Shown: positions 24,501-39,500, numbered from the stretch's first letter. The stretch: DNA of 64,000 nt from Metallyticus violacea (GCA_030762175.1 CM060831.1:26526001-26590000), one strand, 5' to 3'. Program-made: numbers and translations. Notes: generated from the sequence alone by a model not told the origin.

Positions 24501-27500
24501 ACAGGTCTTCCCAAATGATGACCCCCCCTAGTGAAGGCTCAGAAATGTGTAGGCCATAAGATGGTTGTCAGTTTTTTTTCAGCACATAACCATATTATAA
24601 CTAATCCACTCCAGGAATAAAATCAATCACTGCCAGCTGATTCCCAAATCAAGTCTCCCCAGTATCTTCAGAACAATGTCAGAAAGAAGATCAAAGTCTG
24701 GGTAGCAAGGACTGTGCTTCATCAAAACAATGCCTCTGAGCACACCACTTTAGAAACAGTGGAATTTCTGCAAAAATTGATACTAACAGTGATGATCCAT
24801 GTACATACGGTTCAGATCTGGCTTCTATCAATCATTGCTGTTTCCAGCTATCAAGCAAAATCTAAGGGGCCATCAGTTTAGCAGTTCAGAAGAACCTGTT
24901 GCATTTTACAAAGAGGAGATTAGTGCCATCTCTGAAGAAGCATAGAGAAAAATTCCCAGGATGTGGCCATGGAAAGGTGACTCAAAGTATAGAAGAAGAA
25001 AAGTAAAAATTCACAAGGGTAAACAATAGCTATTTGACTGTAATTTGCTAAACAAAAAATGATGTACATAATGTGTGTGAAACAATTTTAAATTAAAATA
25101 AATGATGTGAAAAACACCATATTAATATGACACACAATTAGAAAAAAATTTACAACAGAAGTAATGCGCTTAACATTTATAACATTATTGAAGCATTTAA
25201 ATGCAAATATTAAATCACAAAAGCTCATATAGTGATTGTTGAAAGATTTGACTTATTTAACTGGCAAAAATTCATTAAATCCTGAGCAAGCAAACTACAA
25301 ATACTAAACAATTAAACCTTTCATTTTAAAACAGTATTATGTCTTAACCATCTGAGCTAGCAGTGGACATTTCTTAATAAAAAACATTATATAATGCATC
25401 TTGAGCCAACTGATAGTGAAATAAAGCTTTTACATTTAAAACCTTTGCCAATAATACCTGGGTCACTGGGTAGACAGAGTGAGGAAGTCCCCAACAATAA
25501 TCTCTAATCATAAGGCAAAAAAAAAAAAACCCTAACCCATGAAGCTTCCTTGCTGGATCCTAACAGAAGAGAGCAGTGTCTGATGAACTGATTACTTCGC
25601 ACATCTGGTAATCCTTAATTCTGTTGTTATGTATTGCATTCCAACCAATAAAGCAAGCTAAAAGTCACATAATAGCACAGGGAGAGAGAATAGGAGAGAA
25701 AGGGGTAAGAAAGATGAAGGCAACATGTATTGCTCACAGAAAACAGAATATGCACAAGAATGACAGTGTACATAAATAATATTTGCAAATTATGAAATAT
25801 AATGAAAAACTTTTATTTTTTTGAGTCTTTTCTTATTTTTGCAAAATTTTTGTTATTGTAATGTAGTGCTTTGTTGATGGAAATATAAAGCAATTGCTTG
25901 TTTCAACACAGTTGTAAAGAATATTTTGCAGCAGATTCCATTTTATAAAGGAAATTTTCAATGGATAATAATGTGCTCATTCCTCCTAGGAAGAAAAGTA
26001 GGTTACTGTAGTAGTTTCATCGTCATTGCAGGCAAGTGAAATTCATTTGTAAGCAGCTGATCTCTGCATTATAGACTTGTAAAAATTATTACTGTAGCTG
26101 CAGAGCAATAAAATTCCATTACAGACAAAGAATGACAATCTTTTTAGATGCAGATCATCCACAATGTTAAACAAGGCTATTATATTAAATTTTCACTGAG
26201 ATGCCAACCTCCAATATTATTGCCTTGAAGTTATGGCAGCTCCTTTGTTAGACTGGATAAGCTCTCCTTTTACATTATGCATATTGTTAATAAAAATATT
26301 TAAAAATATTAGTAATTATTTAAATTATTTTATTATACAGAAAGCATTTACATGCAACATCAGGTAACTAATAATTTAAAACAATTATTTTTATAATAAT
26401 GATCATTGCATTGCATTTAAATTAATTGTTAAGTTTGAAGAAACTGTATATGTAACACTTTTTTTTAATTGCTGCCTATATTATTTTTAAGTGCCTTTTT
26501 TGCCTGCCTTTTTCTATCTTTTATTAATGTCTAAACATTTGGTCTCTAATTATGATAAATAATAACATAAACAACCTTTTTGCAAGCTATTTTCACTATG
26601 GGAAAAGATGAAAATGTGTTTTGAATAATTAGTATGAAAGTGTGAAGATGAAAATGTATGTAAATCACCAAAAAATCCAATAGGAAAGTGTTGGGATTTT
26701 CCTATATCTGTTTCAAGATATTACTGCTCTTTTTTTCTTCTGTTTAACATATTTTTTATTTTTCTTTCATTATCTTTAAATGTTTTTGTGGGAGCTAGAT
26801 GCTAATCAAAGCTACTGCTGATTTTTTTTTTCCTGATGTAGATTCATCGAGCCCTACAGAAGGATGTAGGGACGTTGTTTATCTGTGAAGAGAGCGATAA
26901 TCAACTGTTATATGGATTGCTAGCACCAGATCTGACACAGATTAAACCAAATTATGAAGCTATGATTCGTGGAGGTCACCTTAAGGTCACTGATATGGGT
27001 ATCCAGCATGGTATGTATGACAGAGCATTAATTAATTTTAAAAACATAAAATATACTTCCAGATAAAAAATGGTAACATTAAATATGATGTTTTTCACAT
27101 AGCTGTGTAAGCAGGAGTACCATATGTCCTTTTAACTTATGGAAAATCTATCCTGATGAGTTTTATGATGGATTTTCATTAAAAAGTTGTGAGCAAGTTT
27201 AAATCTGAAACGATGTTCTTCAAAACTGGACCTAGATTGTGTGATATATTACAAATATAATATTTCTGCTGTGATAAAGTCAACATGAAAATGTTGATAA
27301 TATGGATATATCTCGGGCTTGAGCAGCATGTTCATTTTCCCTTTGTCTGGAGTTTTGTATGCAATTCTGCATTGAATTATCTTGAATCAAAGTTTTTAGT
27401 CTGTTCAAGATTTGCAAATATGCCAAAATGTAAATGTTAATTTACAGATGAAATGAAAGTGTTAAAGTTGTTTTCATAATGGATGGAAAGGTTTAGAAGC

Positions 27501-30500
27501 TGAGTGCACTGTGCACTGTTTACGATGTTGGTACATTTGTCCTGTCTCAAACAAAGGAGCTGTGTTGTAACTAATAAATGTAAAATGAATTTGTAAGTTG
27601 AATTTTAGCGTAGCTGATGATGAGATTGAAATGTTCTTGAAACGGGTTCTGTATATTATGTACGACAAGTGAAGTCATTTAAGTAAGTGTGTAGTTCAAC
27701 TAAATCATACAATAATATCATTTACATGATGGCTTCACTGTGCAAGTTCCAATTTACATTTTAATTATAAAATGAATATTTTTAGGTGAAAACATGTAAT
27801 CAAAATTAATGAGTTATTTTGTGCAATTGAATCAAGCGTGAACATTCTTGCTGCAGAAGGAACATTAGCATGTGTGGGCATCACAATAACTAGATAACAA
27901 CAAATTTATACAGTCTAACAAGTGGAAAAATTCATCTTCCCAACAGTCAAACATTTTTTTATAAATGCAATCAAAAGTGAGTAAATGATGATCTTTGCTG
28001 TTGATCGCCAAACAGATGGCACTCAACATGATAGCATTGTGTGTGAAGCAAGTGTCACAGCAATGTATTATTGTGATTTCATCCAAAAATGCACAAAATC
28101 ATCTTAGTTGCTTGAGGCTAGGTGACTCATCTTCATATAATGCTTGCCTGCACACTGGGAATGTTGTGACCAATAAGTTTTTCAAATTAGTTGGGAAGTG
28201 TAACCTCATCCTCCCTACAGTTCAGGCCTGAGTTCACCAGACTTAAAACTTATTCAGAATTGAAAAATATTTCTCTGGGAGACTTTTCTGCTGCCATTAC
28301 CTGAGCTGTTCAACAGATGAACAGTAGCGCTTTCAATGGAATAGCACACCTTCCCAAACATTGAGACTTAATTGAGAAGCAAGGAGACTATATTGAAGGA
28401 CTGTAAAAAAAAAAAAATATGTATGCATTATTTATGAAATGACCTTTGTATGTTCAAGTAATATTGGTGTATTCAATTGTGAAAATAAGTGAGATTAAGA
28501 AAGCATTGAAACTGATACATGCTCAAAATTAAATGCTTGTAGTTTTTGATATGTTTATTGAAATGCTAAGAAGCCTATTGGGCCCTATCCATTCTAAGGT
28601 TTGACTCTGATGAATATAATTTGTGTTACAATGAGTTTCTTTACTAAATTATAAGTTAAACATAAGCATTCTTATTCCAATTATTCATGAAATAATACAA
28701 AATAAAATAATGACATAATTAGAGTATCCCCTGTCTAATATCTATGATCCTTGCTAACCTCTGTCTTTGGTTTGTTGTAGTCTCCTACTGGAATTTCAGA
28801 AGACAAGAGATTCAGGTACCACTTCAGATAGTTATTTCACAACATCAGAGGTTCTCTTTCGATTCTTTTCATTATTTATTTTCCTCTTTATTGCTATCTT
28901 AAATGCCTACCCTGTTCTTTCTTCTTGAGTTTATCAATTACTAATTAACAAAAAAACTTTACTGTTCTAATGTAGCTTAAATTTAAAACAGCATTTGCTA
29001 ATTAATTCTTATAAACCCTAAACATATTATATAAGTTCAAATTTTTAAAACTAATTTAACAAATCACAAGACACTCATTTGTTAACCACCCACATCTACT
29101 TATTTTTAACTCTATATAAACAATACTCTAAACTCCTCATTTGAGGTAGGTCCCTGAAATTTTCTTAATTACCAACTCTTTTCGCATATGCACTGATTTC
29201 TCTTTTATCAATTTCTGCATCCACTTCTTTGTTCCCACACATTCAAACAATATATGTGCAGCTCTTTCTCTATCCATACAAACCGGACAAATATTCTGCT
29301 CAAAATTTCTCCTTATATCCTTTAATTTCCAAATTCCTAACCTAAACCATGCTAGTCCTTATTTTTTTTCTTATTACAATTGTTAATATATCCCTCTCTG
29401 CTACTAAACTCTGTTAATTTCTAAATGAGCGCTAAAGAACTTTTGCTTCTCATTAAAGCATACGTCACTTCTCTATTTTCATCCTCAAATCTGACCCTAA
29501 TCGGTCTGCAAAAGTCTCTTGTTAATTCTCCTGCCCTACTCTAAAAATTCCCCATTTCATGCTGCAACATTTCAAAGCCAATCATACTGCCAGGAGTAGG
29601 TCATTAAGGCGCAGACTTGTGAGTGGGAAGTTGGGGTTTGAATCCCACCAAGACCATCCTTCCCGACTGAGATTTTTCCAGGATTTCCTCAGTCCTCATA
29701 AATGGCAAATATCAGGAAGGTATCCTAAACATGGCCTGGAATGTTTCCTTCCAAAAAAATCCTTTCGCAATATATAATTTCATCTAATGTATCATCAGTG
29801 TCCACTGCCTGTGATGCCTCAGTAGTAAAAAGGGTGTTAAACATAATAAAATAAAAAAATAAATAAAAATAAATAAAAAAGAAAGAAAGAAAAAAAAAAA
29901 AAGAAAAAGAAGAAGAGGCCAATCATGTCTAACCAGCTGGCTTCCCCTAAAACAGAATCTGGAAGTTTCAGACATTACTTCAAAATGTGACCATGCAAAA
30001 GCTGTTAAATTTTTCAGAGTTCACTCAATTGCCCAACCTTGCACAGTTATCTTTCCCATTTCTAATAAGACACTCACATTGGCTGCATTTTGTGGAATAT
30101 CAAACATAATTTTACAAAACATTGTTTGTAGTTGAATCATGTTGAGTTGTTAAAAGTTTTAAATGAATGTTTCCCAACATTTAAAATGAAACTCAACAAG
30201 ATACTCATGATGCACCAGGACAGTTTGTACTTGGATGAAATCCGAGGATTTAAGACAGCATTGTTTCTGATTTGACAGTGCCCTTGTCAGGTGGAGTGAA
30301 AGGCAGAAGCACCAAAAGAAAGCTACCTGGTGGAGAGCAGGGTCCAGGAACAGGAAAGAAAGGCCGTGGTGGAGGAGAAATGGCTGCACCTAAGTTACCT
30401 GCCCATGGCTACCCTTTAGAACATCCATACAACAAAGATGGATATCGATATATCCTAGCAGAGCCTGATCCCCATGCACCTTTTCGACAGGTAAATTGTA

Positions 30501-33500
30501 GTTTAGATTTAAATAGCAGTGATTTTCACAATGAAATATAGTATAATATGACAAATTATTCATGAGGAATTCAGTCAAATTTCACTAGTTTTTATCCCAC
30601 ATTAATTTATTCAAACTGTTGATACTAACTTCATTTACTTACATAACACTGGACATGTTTCAGAAGCTAATTGCTTTCATCATCCGCTGTTGACAGACTA
30701 CTCGAACTGGTGGATGGATCCTAAGATGCTTTTGTGGCAGTCTCTGATGGTACTAGTAGGAACTTACTGAATTCTTCTAGAGGTGGGAAATCAAAATTTA
30801 TCAAACAATTTATTCACTAGTTTTGTTCCACTTGGACATGTTTCAAAGGTTGTTACCGTTATCATCAGCACGGTTCCACTGTCAGCTTCCCAGCATGGTA
30901 TTAAGATGTCGCTCTATGGACTTTATGAAATTTGTGATGACATTACTGTTGTTTGGAAGATCAAAATTAACTAATTTTTCCTTGTTTTCATTTATGAATA
31001 TATTTTTCCACAGGTTTTTTCAATAGCTTTTAAGAGTTTAGGTTCATTTTGGAATTCATATTTTTTTTTTGCCAGCAATGGTAGGCTACTGTTAATTTTT
31101 CCATGTATTTATATTTTTTACATTTCTCATATGTTCCTTAAACCGTAGTGTAATGCTCTTTTTTTGTTTTACCTATATATTTCATGTTCCAAACTTTGCA
31201 ACTGATTTCATAAATGCCTTATTGTTTTCTTGGCAAGATTTTGTCTTTTGTGTTGGTTTTTAGGAGATTTTATAAACTTTATTTATTCACTGGAGTCAAA
31301 TTAATGTTGGCATCTTTAAAAAACTTCAGGAATATGAATTTCTTATATATGTGATCTTCTTTGTAGCTTTTCAGTGTGAAGATATCTTGTATTTGTTTCG
31401 ATTACTTGAATTTTTCGATTTTCTTCTTGACCAGATCTGTTGTGTAGCCATTTTTCTGTGTTATACCTCTGATTTTCCAATATTCCGATTTGTTCCAGAA
31501 TTGTGATTTCCTCATAAATAATTTGTTATATTTAATGCAGTTTGTTTTGTAATTGCAAGCTAATTGTTTTGTCATTGTAAGCTAATATTTTAATATCATA
31601 GACTGTATAGGACACAGTGTTACACAGTACTTGGGCTGATTGGAATGAATGAGTTTTATTGAAATTTTCTTTGTTATAAAAATGAACCCATTGTCAAAAT
31701 TGAGGGTCAATTTTGAAGTATGACTCTAGGCTTATCCTATAGCTATAAGTGAACTCATGTTTTATTGACATGAAATTTCTCTATCTATTTTTAAAAAAGT
31801 TTGCTTAGTTGGTTAACTACAGTTTTCATTTGAGTTCAATCAGAATGCAAAAATTATTTATTATACAACTATGCCAAACCATTACTTTGAATGTGCCTGT
31901 ACTCATTTAATAAATAAACAAACATAAGTACTTGTTCCCATTTTTAAGGAATTTGATGAAAGCAGTGACTGGGCAGGGAAACCAATCCCTGGGTGGCTGT
32001 ACCGTACTCTGAGTCCAAGTTCAGTCCTGCTAGCATTGCATGACAGAGCTCCTCAACTGCGCATCTCAGAGGATCGCCTAGCAGTTACTGGTGAGAAGGG
32101 GTATTGCATGGTGCGTGCTACACATGGTAAGCATCATGTCCTTCATAGTTTGTATTGTAATTTGTTTAGTACAAGATTTCTAGCATTTTCAATAATTTCC
32201 TATTTTATTTATGAAAAAGTCATGTACAGTATAACCCCACCAGTCCAAACTAATTGTAACTGAAGCCTGTTCGAATTGGCAAAAATTTGGTTTAACAGGG
32301 TTAATTTATAATCAATGTAACTGGGCTTATACAATATGTATATGAAGTCTACAAGTTAATTGTACTTGGTTGTTGCAACTTGCAGTGCTGTTTTTGTGAT
32401 TAAAATGCCATTCTTCAAAGCGAGCTCATGAAGATTATTCACACTTGGCTCCATGACTGATGGGTATTTTGTTCGTCTTCCTGGAACTAGGATTTAAGCG
32501 CTCAATGTTTGTTCTCATTTGAGTTGCAGACACAGTATCAATCGCAAAACGTGAATGCTTTTAGTGGATTTATTGTACTGTACTGTGCTTGTGTTTTGTA
32601 ATTGTTGTATTACAATTGTAAAATGGTATTAATTTTTGCTGTTTGATTAAAAATGGTAGGCAAGCGAAAACATTGTTCTTGTTCATTAAGAGATAAACTT
32701 GGAAGTTTTAAAATGTTTAGATAAAGCAAAAGTGGGACAAAATTAGCAGCTGAACTTAGTGTTAGAAAAGCAATGACACATGATTGGAAGAAAAATGGAG
32801 CCAAGATACAAAAATGTTGTGAAACTGTGACCAAGAAGGTAATAGAGGAGTGCCATACATAAAAATTGCATATTTTGACAAAGTTAAGGAATGAAGATAA
32901 TTATATGAGTTGAGAGCTGAGGATGCAAACAATGGTTTGTGAAACTAATACTACATAGTAAGTGGAGCAATAAGAGTGTGAGGTTTGGGTCGGTCATACA
33001 ATGATCTTGATTATATGATTAGCTTCACTGTAAAAGTTCCAATTAATATTTTTAGTTAAAGATAATGAAGTCGTTTTTGAACGATTTTTGCAAGAAAGAC
33101 AGAAAGGTGTTCCATTGAGTGGTTTTTAATCCATGAAAAAGCACTCCAGTTTTGTGAGCTGATGAATAGTGATTCCAAATTTATTGTGAGTAATGGCTGG
33201 CTGGACCAATGGAAGAGAAGGAATGGGATATGACAGTTATCTATCACCGGATAACCGCTATCAATGGATCACTCGGCAGCACAAGAGTACTTAACGGGTT
33301 TGCAGACATGATTTCATTACAAAATTATTCACCCTAAGAAGTTTACAACTGTGATGAAACTGGATTAAATTTTGAGTTGTTGCCGAATAAGGGTCTTGCC
33401 TCGAGAAATGAAGCTAGGTGCTCCTGGTTTCAGATGAGCAAGGAATGTGTTACGATTTTGGCATGCAGTATGCAGCAGGGAATTATAAGTTACTACTTAT

Positions 33501-36500
33501 GATTATTGGAAAATAAAAAAATTCAAGAGCGTTCAAAAACATCGGTAAGAATGCTCTTCCGGTCTTCTACAGGAACCAAAATAAAGCATGGATGACTAAT
33601 GCATTATTCACAGAATAGTTTCATAACCAATTTGTTCCTTCACTAAAAAGGTTTAATGAAGAAAATGATCTACCTCCCAGGGCAGCACTTATTATGAATA
33701 ATGCACCAACACCCCTCAACAGGTGAACTGGCCAATGGAGATAACAGAGCAATTTTTCTGCTTCTGAATGTTATGCCATTTTTTCAACCGATGGACCAAC
33801 AAGTGCTACAAAATATAAAGCTGCTTATAAAAAGATGCTCCAAAGACATATCTAAAACCATTGTTGATGTTCTTAAATAAGCCACTATCAAAGATGGGAT
33901 TTATTTAATATCTGAGGCATGGGAAAATGTCAAAAAGCAATTGCTTAGAAAGTTATGGCCAACTCTATCATACAGTAAAAGCCCAGACCAAGCAGGGATA
34001 CCAGAACTAAGATTTATATCTCATTAAGCAAATCCCAGGCTGTAAAGGATCAGAGGAAACAGGTGTGAAACAGTGCTTATCAGCTGGCACAGAAGATCAA
34101 GTTATGACTGATTAGGGAATAGTTTCCCTTGTAAGTTAGTCAAATGAAGATATAGCTGATGAAGAAGATGCAACTCCACTGGTTTGGACGCAGAAAAAGT
34201 ATTGGAGACATCCCTGCAGACTGCTGGATGTCAAAGGTCAGCTAATGATATGGACAGTTGTCTGTGAAACATGTACTAAATTTAAACAAATAAGTGGAGC
34301 CAATAAGAATAGTGTGTAGTTCAACTCAATGATTAAACTTTACTGCACAAGTTCCAATTAGCATTTCAAGTAAAATTTTCCATTGAAAGGAAAAAATGTT
34401 TGGTTGATGCACATTTCATTTCAATAGTTATATTCTTGAGCTATGTTTATGTCTATATTTATTAAAATTATAGAAATGTTACAATTTCCCCAGTTGATAG
34501 ATTAGTTTCCTTTGATTATATTTCCCTTTTCCCCAGTATTCAAAAAGATAAGCTTATAGTATATCTACTGAGAGTGATATATATATACACACACAGAAAC
34601 ATAACTGAAGAATGACTAACGGTGATGTTTTGAAGGTACTTGAAATGAAACTGTGGCAATACTGTGTATTAGAAGCCATTTAAATATGAAACAATTTTGA
34701 AGAGTGTAAGTTGAAAGAGCATGTGCAGAAAATATGGGTGTTTTGGTATATTAGTGTGATCAGGAAACAACCAGTCAGCAATCTGGTTCTTCCAAAATAA
34801 TCCACTTTCTGTAAAGGTTAAGCAATCACAAAGTGCAGGGTGGAAGATGGCTGCCAATTTCTATTTTGCAAGTAACCATTTTTGTTTTACTGAATAAAAA
34901 ACCATCACTGCTATAGTGGTCTCATGCTAACCAGTCCAGTCAAGGTCACGCATGTAAATCCCTACTCTTGTGCTATATATCCATCTCTTTCTACAGTTCC
35001 CTGCATATTGGAGTGCTGTCCCTCTCTGATTGCTTGAGCCCAGAGTTCACATATTTTTGCCATGTTCTTTATGTACCCAACCGGCTTACTTTGAATAGGT
35101 AACAGTAGCATGTAATTAGTTGCTATGTAGTTTTTCAGATCCTTTGATAGTATAGGTGAAAGAGATTTTCTGTCTTATCACACCAATAATATTAACTTCA
35201 TCCATCAGTAGTCTAGGATTTAACAACAGACAAACTGCATGTGATGTTGAATGGCAGCGTATAGTTGCCATGTTTTCCTCAGAGCCTTTGAGATAAATTG
35301 TTTAACAATAGAATTTCTCTTTCTTACCACACCATTAATATTTTAGCTTCAGTCAAAGAAGTCTAGGATTTAACAACAGACAAATGTACAGCTTTGGGAG
35401 AGTTTTATCAGTATTGTTGTTAGGACATTGAGTAACTGTCATATCAAAAAATTTGCCGCCTTTTTTTCATACCACCTGGTATATGATGAGTATGGCAGTA
35501 ATAGGTCAGGTATAATTATTCTGTGTTAAAATATTTTTAAAGTAAATATATAAATAAAGTAATAAATGATTCCCAGAGCTTAGAGTATCATAGAGTTCTG
35601 ACATCTTCATCACCAGAGGGGTCATCTTCACTGCTGCTATATCTGCCTGTGGTGCCTCAGTAGTAAAAATGGGCATTAAACGCTATAAAAAAAATCCTGC
35701 TGCTATTCTCACTCTCGTCTCGTAGATTAATTGTCATCTTTTCAATGCATTCGTCTTTGAGTCCTTCACAAAATCTTTCTCATGTAAAAGCTCTCCATGA
35801 ATAACACATTTCTTCCAATATTCTATCATTACATGTGTAATGGCATCTTTGAAAAGTCTTCTGACATCTTTGATTTTGAAAGTAGCTTTTCTGTCTGCAA
35901 CTTCCCCTTTTATTTGAGTCCATGAGAGCTCATTAAGGTTATATTAAAAGGGAGGCAGCCTTACAATTTCAAGCCACATTTCCAATGCCAGCTCATCAAC
36001 CTCATATTTCCTGTAGGTTCCTATGATGTTTAACAATGGTTACCAACGCTGCGTTTGTGTATATTGGTTGGATTGTGAGGAATTTTCTTGCTTTCAAGTC
36101 ATGATAAAATATCAGCCTTTCTAGAACTAGCAATGGGAATTTTTTTCTGTAAGTTTTGAATGGTAACCTGCATTATCCATGATAATGACATGCCCTGCTT
36201 CCAGACTCTCTTTAAATACTTCACTGTTCATTTTTTGATGGTAGTCACCACTATGTTTAGATTGAAAAACTAAATTGACTGCTTCTGTGAACTCATGATT
36301 TGCTGACCCCATGCGACAAATTATTAAACTAGAGCCTTTTCCTACAGGAACTTTGAGAACCCCATTTCCTTTAGAATCCTGCCAAACAGATGATCTGCTC
36401 TGGTTCTGGTTTATCCATGTCTTGTCTATGTAAAATATAGGATGGTGATCTTTTTTTAAGTCATGCATTTTTCTTAAAAATGAGACCTATGCTGCAGCAA

Positions 36501-39500
36501 TATCCTTCCTTTTCATTAAAAATCTTCTACCATCGTTACATTTTTGGAATTTAATCCCAGATTTTTCAATATTTTATATAGAAGTTATGCTGCCAATAAT
36601 CTGTTTTCTCTTTTAGCTTCCCTTAAGCTTTTTAAGGATGGGATATTTACCATGAGCATAAAACTCATTGACTGAATGTCGGATAACATACTTCTTAAAA
36701 TTGCCCAAGTCAGTGACTGATTTTTTGCCCATTATTTTTTTCCTTGGAGAGGAAAAGGAATGTTGTGGGGATTCTGCATCATTAGATGTACTTTTTTCAG
36801 CTTTGTCATGTGTGCATTGAACAATTTTTGCAGATACCTGACATGCTTCTGCAGTTATTCTCTGTGCATCTTTGAAAAAGACACTAATTTTCTCTTGGCA
36901 CATGCTATAAATGATGTGTCTGTCCTGATGGTCTAGTGGTAACCATACTTGCCTCATTAACCCAAGATCACAGATTCAATACCTGCCAGGATCGATGAAT
37001 TTTTTCAGGTGTAAAATTCTAAGTATGGCTTCCTTTGGAAGGGAAGTAAAGTCATGGGTCCCGTCTCTAGATTTACAGCTTGTAAAAGAACCTCATGCTG
37101 GAAAGAAGAGGCTCCTGAGCAAAATTTATTGGCCATTTCACGCCCTGGATTGAATGGGACACTGATGACCCAAGATGTTAAAGAGCATCTATATAATAAA
37201 CCAAAATAATAAAAAAAAATATAAATGATATTGCTAGTGCTACCACAGCCACTACAATACTATGGCTACTGCAAGAGGGGAACTGAATAGAGTGGGAAAT
37301 GGTTGCAAAGCAGGGAAAAATGACCTTGAATGAACTGGCAAAAACAAGTTTAACAGTAGACCATAGTCTGCCTTGCAAATCTTCAAAGTGTTTAAAAAAC
37401 GTGTGGTTTGCAAGGATTTTTGCTTCACAACAGCACCTCTTTACACTGCATTCAAAACAATGCAATTCCTGCAAAAATAGAATAGTTAAGAAAACGACTT
37501 TGGGAAGTAATTTAGGAGCCCTGGTGAAATTGCATCCTGTAAAGATGTTGGTGCATTATATAAAAATGCATGGTGAAGTTGCATCCATTGTTGTTACAGA
37601 AGGATAAAACTTTATATTAAGTACCAGAGAATACTGTGAAAATAAGTAGGCTTAGTAGAACTTGGCAAGCACATAAATAAAGATAAGCACTTATTTAAGA
37701 TATAAAGAAATAAATTATAATATCCTAAGCGTATCATTGCTTCATCACTGATGTCTGAGGAAATTGTTTATATTTCAGCGGTGAGCAGAGGATTATGGTA
37801 TTGGGAAGCAACTGTGGAAGAAATGCCAGAAGGATCTGCCACACGTCTAGGTTGGGCACAAGAATATGCCAACCTGCAGGCTCCTTTGGGTTATGACAAA
37901 TTTGGTTACTCCTGGAGATCAAGGTAAGTTTTTTTAAAGAGTTAAGGCCACTGCATATCTGGCACAATACTGTGTAGCATATATTTTCACATTATTATAG
38001 TGAGCAATAGGATATGAACACTTGCACACCAGGCACTAAAATGTTTTTGTTTTTCCTGCAGTAAAAGATTGGACAGGCCATTGTTATTGCTTACATTACT
38101 TTGAGCCAAAGAAGAGGAAGTGGGTTCATTTAATTAATATTTCTAGAGAAGAACTTATAAAATTGCATAATTTATTCTGGGATGTCCAAAATTACTATTG
38201 CATAATTTATTCTGGGATGTCCAAAATTACTAAAATTCCACCAATATTTTCATTGAACACAAAGTTTGAATAGATTTTGAGGCTGAATAAAGATTTGCAG
38301 TTTGTTTAAAACATGCATTTGAACTTAAATTTCTACATTATTAAAAATAATTTTCATACTGTTATAAGGATACCTTCATTTTAGTTAGTTCAGGAAAGAA
38401 ATACATAACCTAATATTTATAGGTAGTAACACAGGTAACAGTGATGGAATACTTTATAATAAATGAAAATAAATTCCTCCTCTATTATAACATAAGCAGT
38501 TTTTGCCCAAGACAATTCTTCAAATTGTATGCTTGTTGTCATTGTTGCTTATTTGCTACAAATAAGAATGTGCTTTCAGCTTCTGTATTAAGTTTTCCAT
38601 GTTTAGATCATAAATGTGTGGAAATAAGATGTCTACAATGAAATGTTGTGGTGGTATTCTCATTCTACAATGTACCAGTACTGCTCTATTTTGTAAAAGT
38701 ACCTAGATGTCAAATGTGCACTGTGTAATGGGTTTTATATCTTATTGCAGACTATTTTATTCTTGCAGTGTGCTGTCTAACACATCTATATAATCACATG
38801 CTGCATAGAGTATAGCCATATATCTTATAGTATAGCTATATAATGTGCAGTGGCCTTTACAAAAAAGTAGTTTCTTTTTTCTTTCTTTCTTTCAGGCATA
38901 GCCTTGTAAGATGAATGACTGACATATGTTTCCAGGAAAGGAACACGTTTCCATGAGTGTAGAGGGAAGCATTATAGTCCTGGTTATGGTGAAGGAGACA
39001 CACTTGGTTTCCTTATTATCCTTCCAGAGTCATCAGATATCAACTACATACCACATACATATAAAGATAGGGTAGGTATTGCATTACCTTATTCAGCTTT
39101 GAAAATTGTAAGATCTTTTTGTTACTTCTTACTTTTCCTGCTTTATGTTGAAATTACATTTTTTTAGAATACTATTGCCTTTGCATTTTAGCACTGAGAT
39201 TTTACCTAAGGTATACAACCTACTATAAGAAGTGTGCAGGATGTATAATTCAGGTAAAAAATGAGCATTCTCAGTTAGACATAAAAAATTGCGATATCTT
39301 AAAAATATTGTTTTGTAATACAGAGCAAGAAATATGTAATATTTTGATGTAAGAACCATTGTACTGAGTACTATTTTCATTCTACAGCCTTGAGTTATTA
39401 ACCTCCTCACATTGTCCTGTCCCATCTGGCTTATGTGCTACATTGATATGCTCTTCCTGCCGCTATTCAGAAACAAACTTTGCAGCAACATGATGCATCT

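Larger units (their letters stand above)
20369..26841 (+). other. ash2: ash2 intron 4 (largest)
   Basis: This 6.5-kb intron holds a Penelope terminus, a piggyBac relic, and a mariner split by a SINE. 25035-26840 is AT-rich without recognisable elements. Confidence 0.85.
27011..30278 (+). other. ash2: ash2 intron 5
   Basis: Contains a dispersed short repeat (27683), a possible Tc1 tail (28200), a LINE tail on the - strand and a family A SINE. The rest is AT-rich and unassigned. Confidence 0.85.
32127..37778 (+). other. ash2: ash2 intron 7
   Basis: Carries a Tigger-like relic, a second DDE transposon on the - strand, a 56-bp SINE fragment and a full SINE of family B. At 37299-37607 the + strand has a 102-codon open frame I do not recognise. 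A pair of similar sentences, TCTAGGATTTAACAACAGACAAA, recurs at about 35213 and 35360. Confidence 0.85.
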
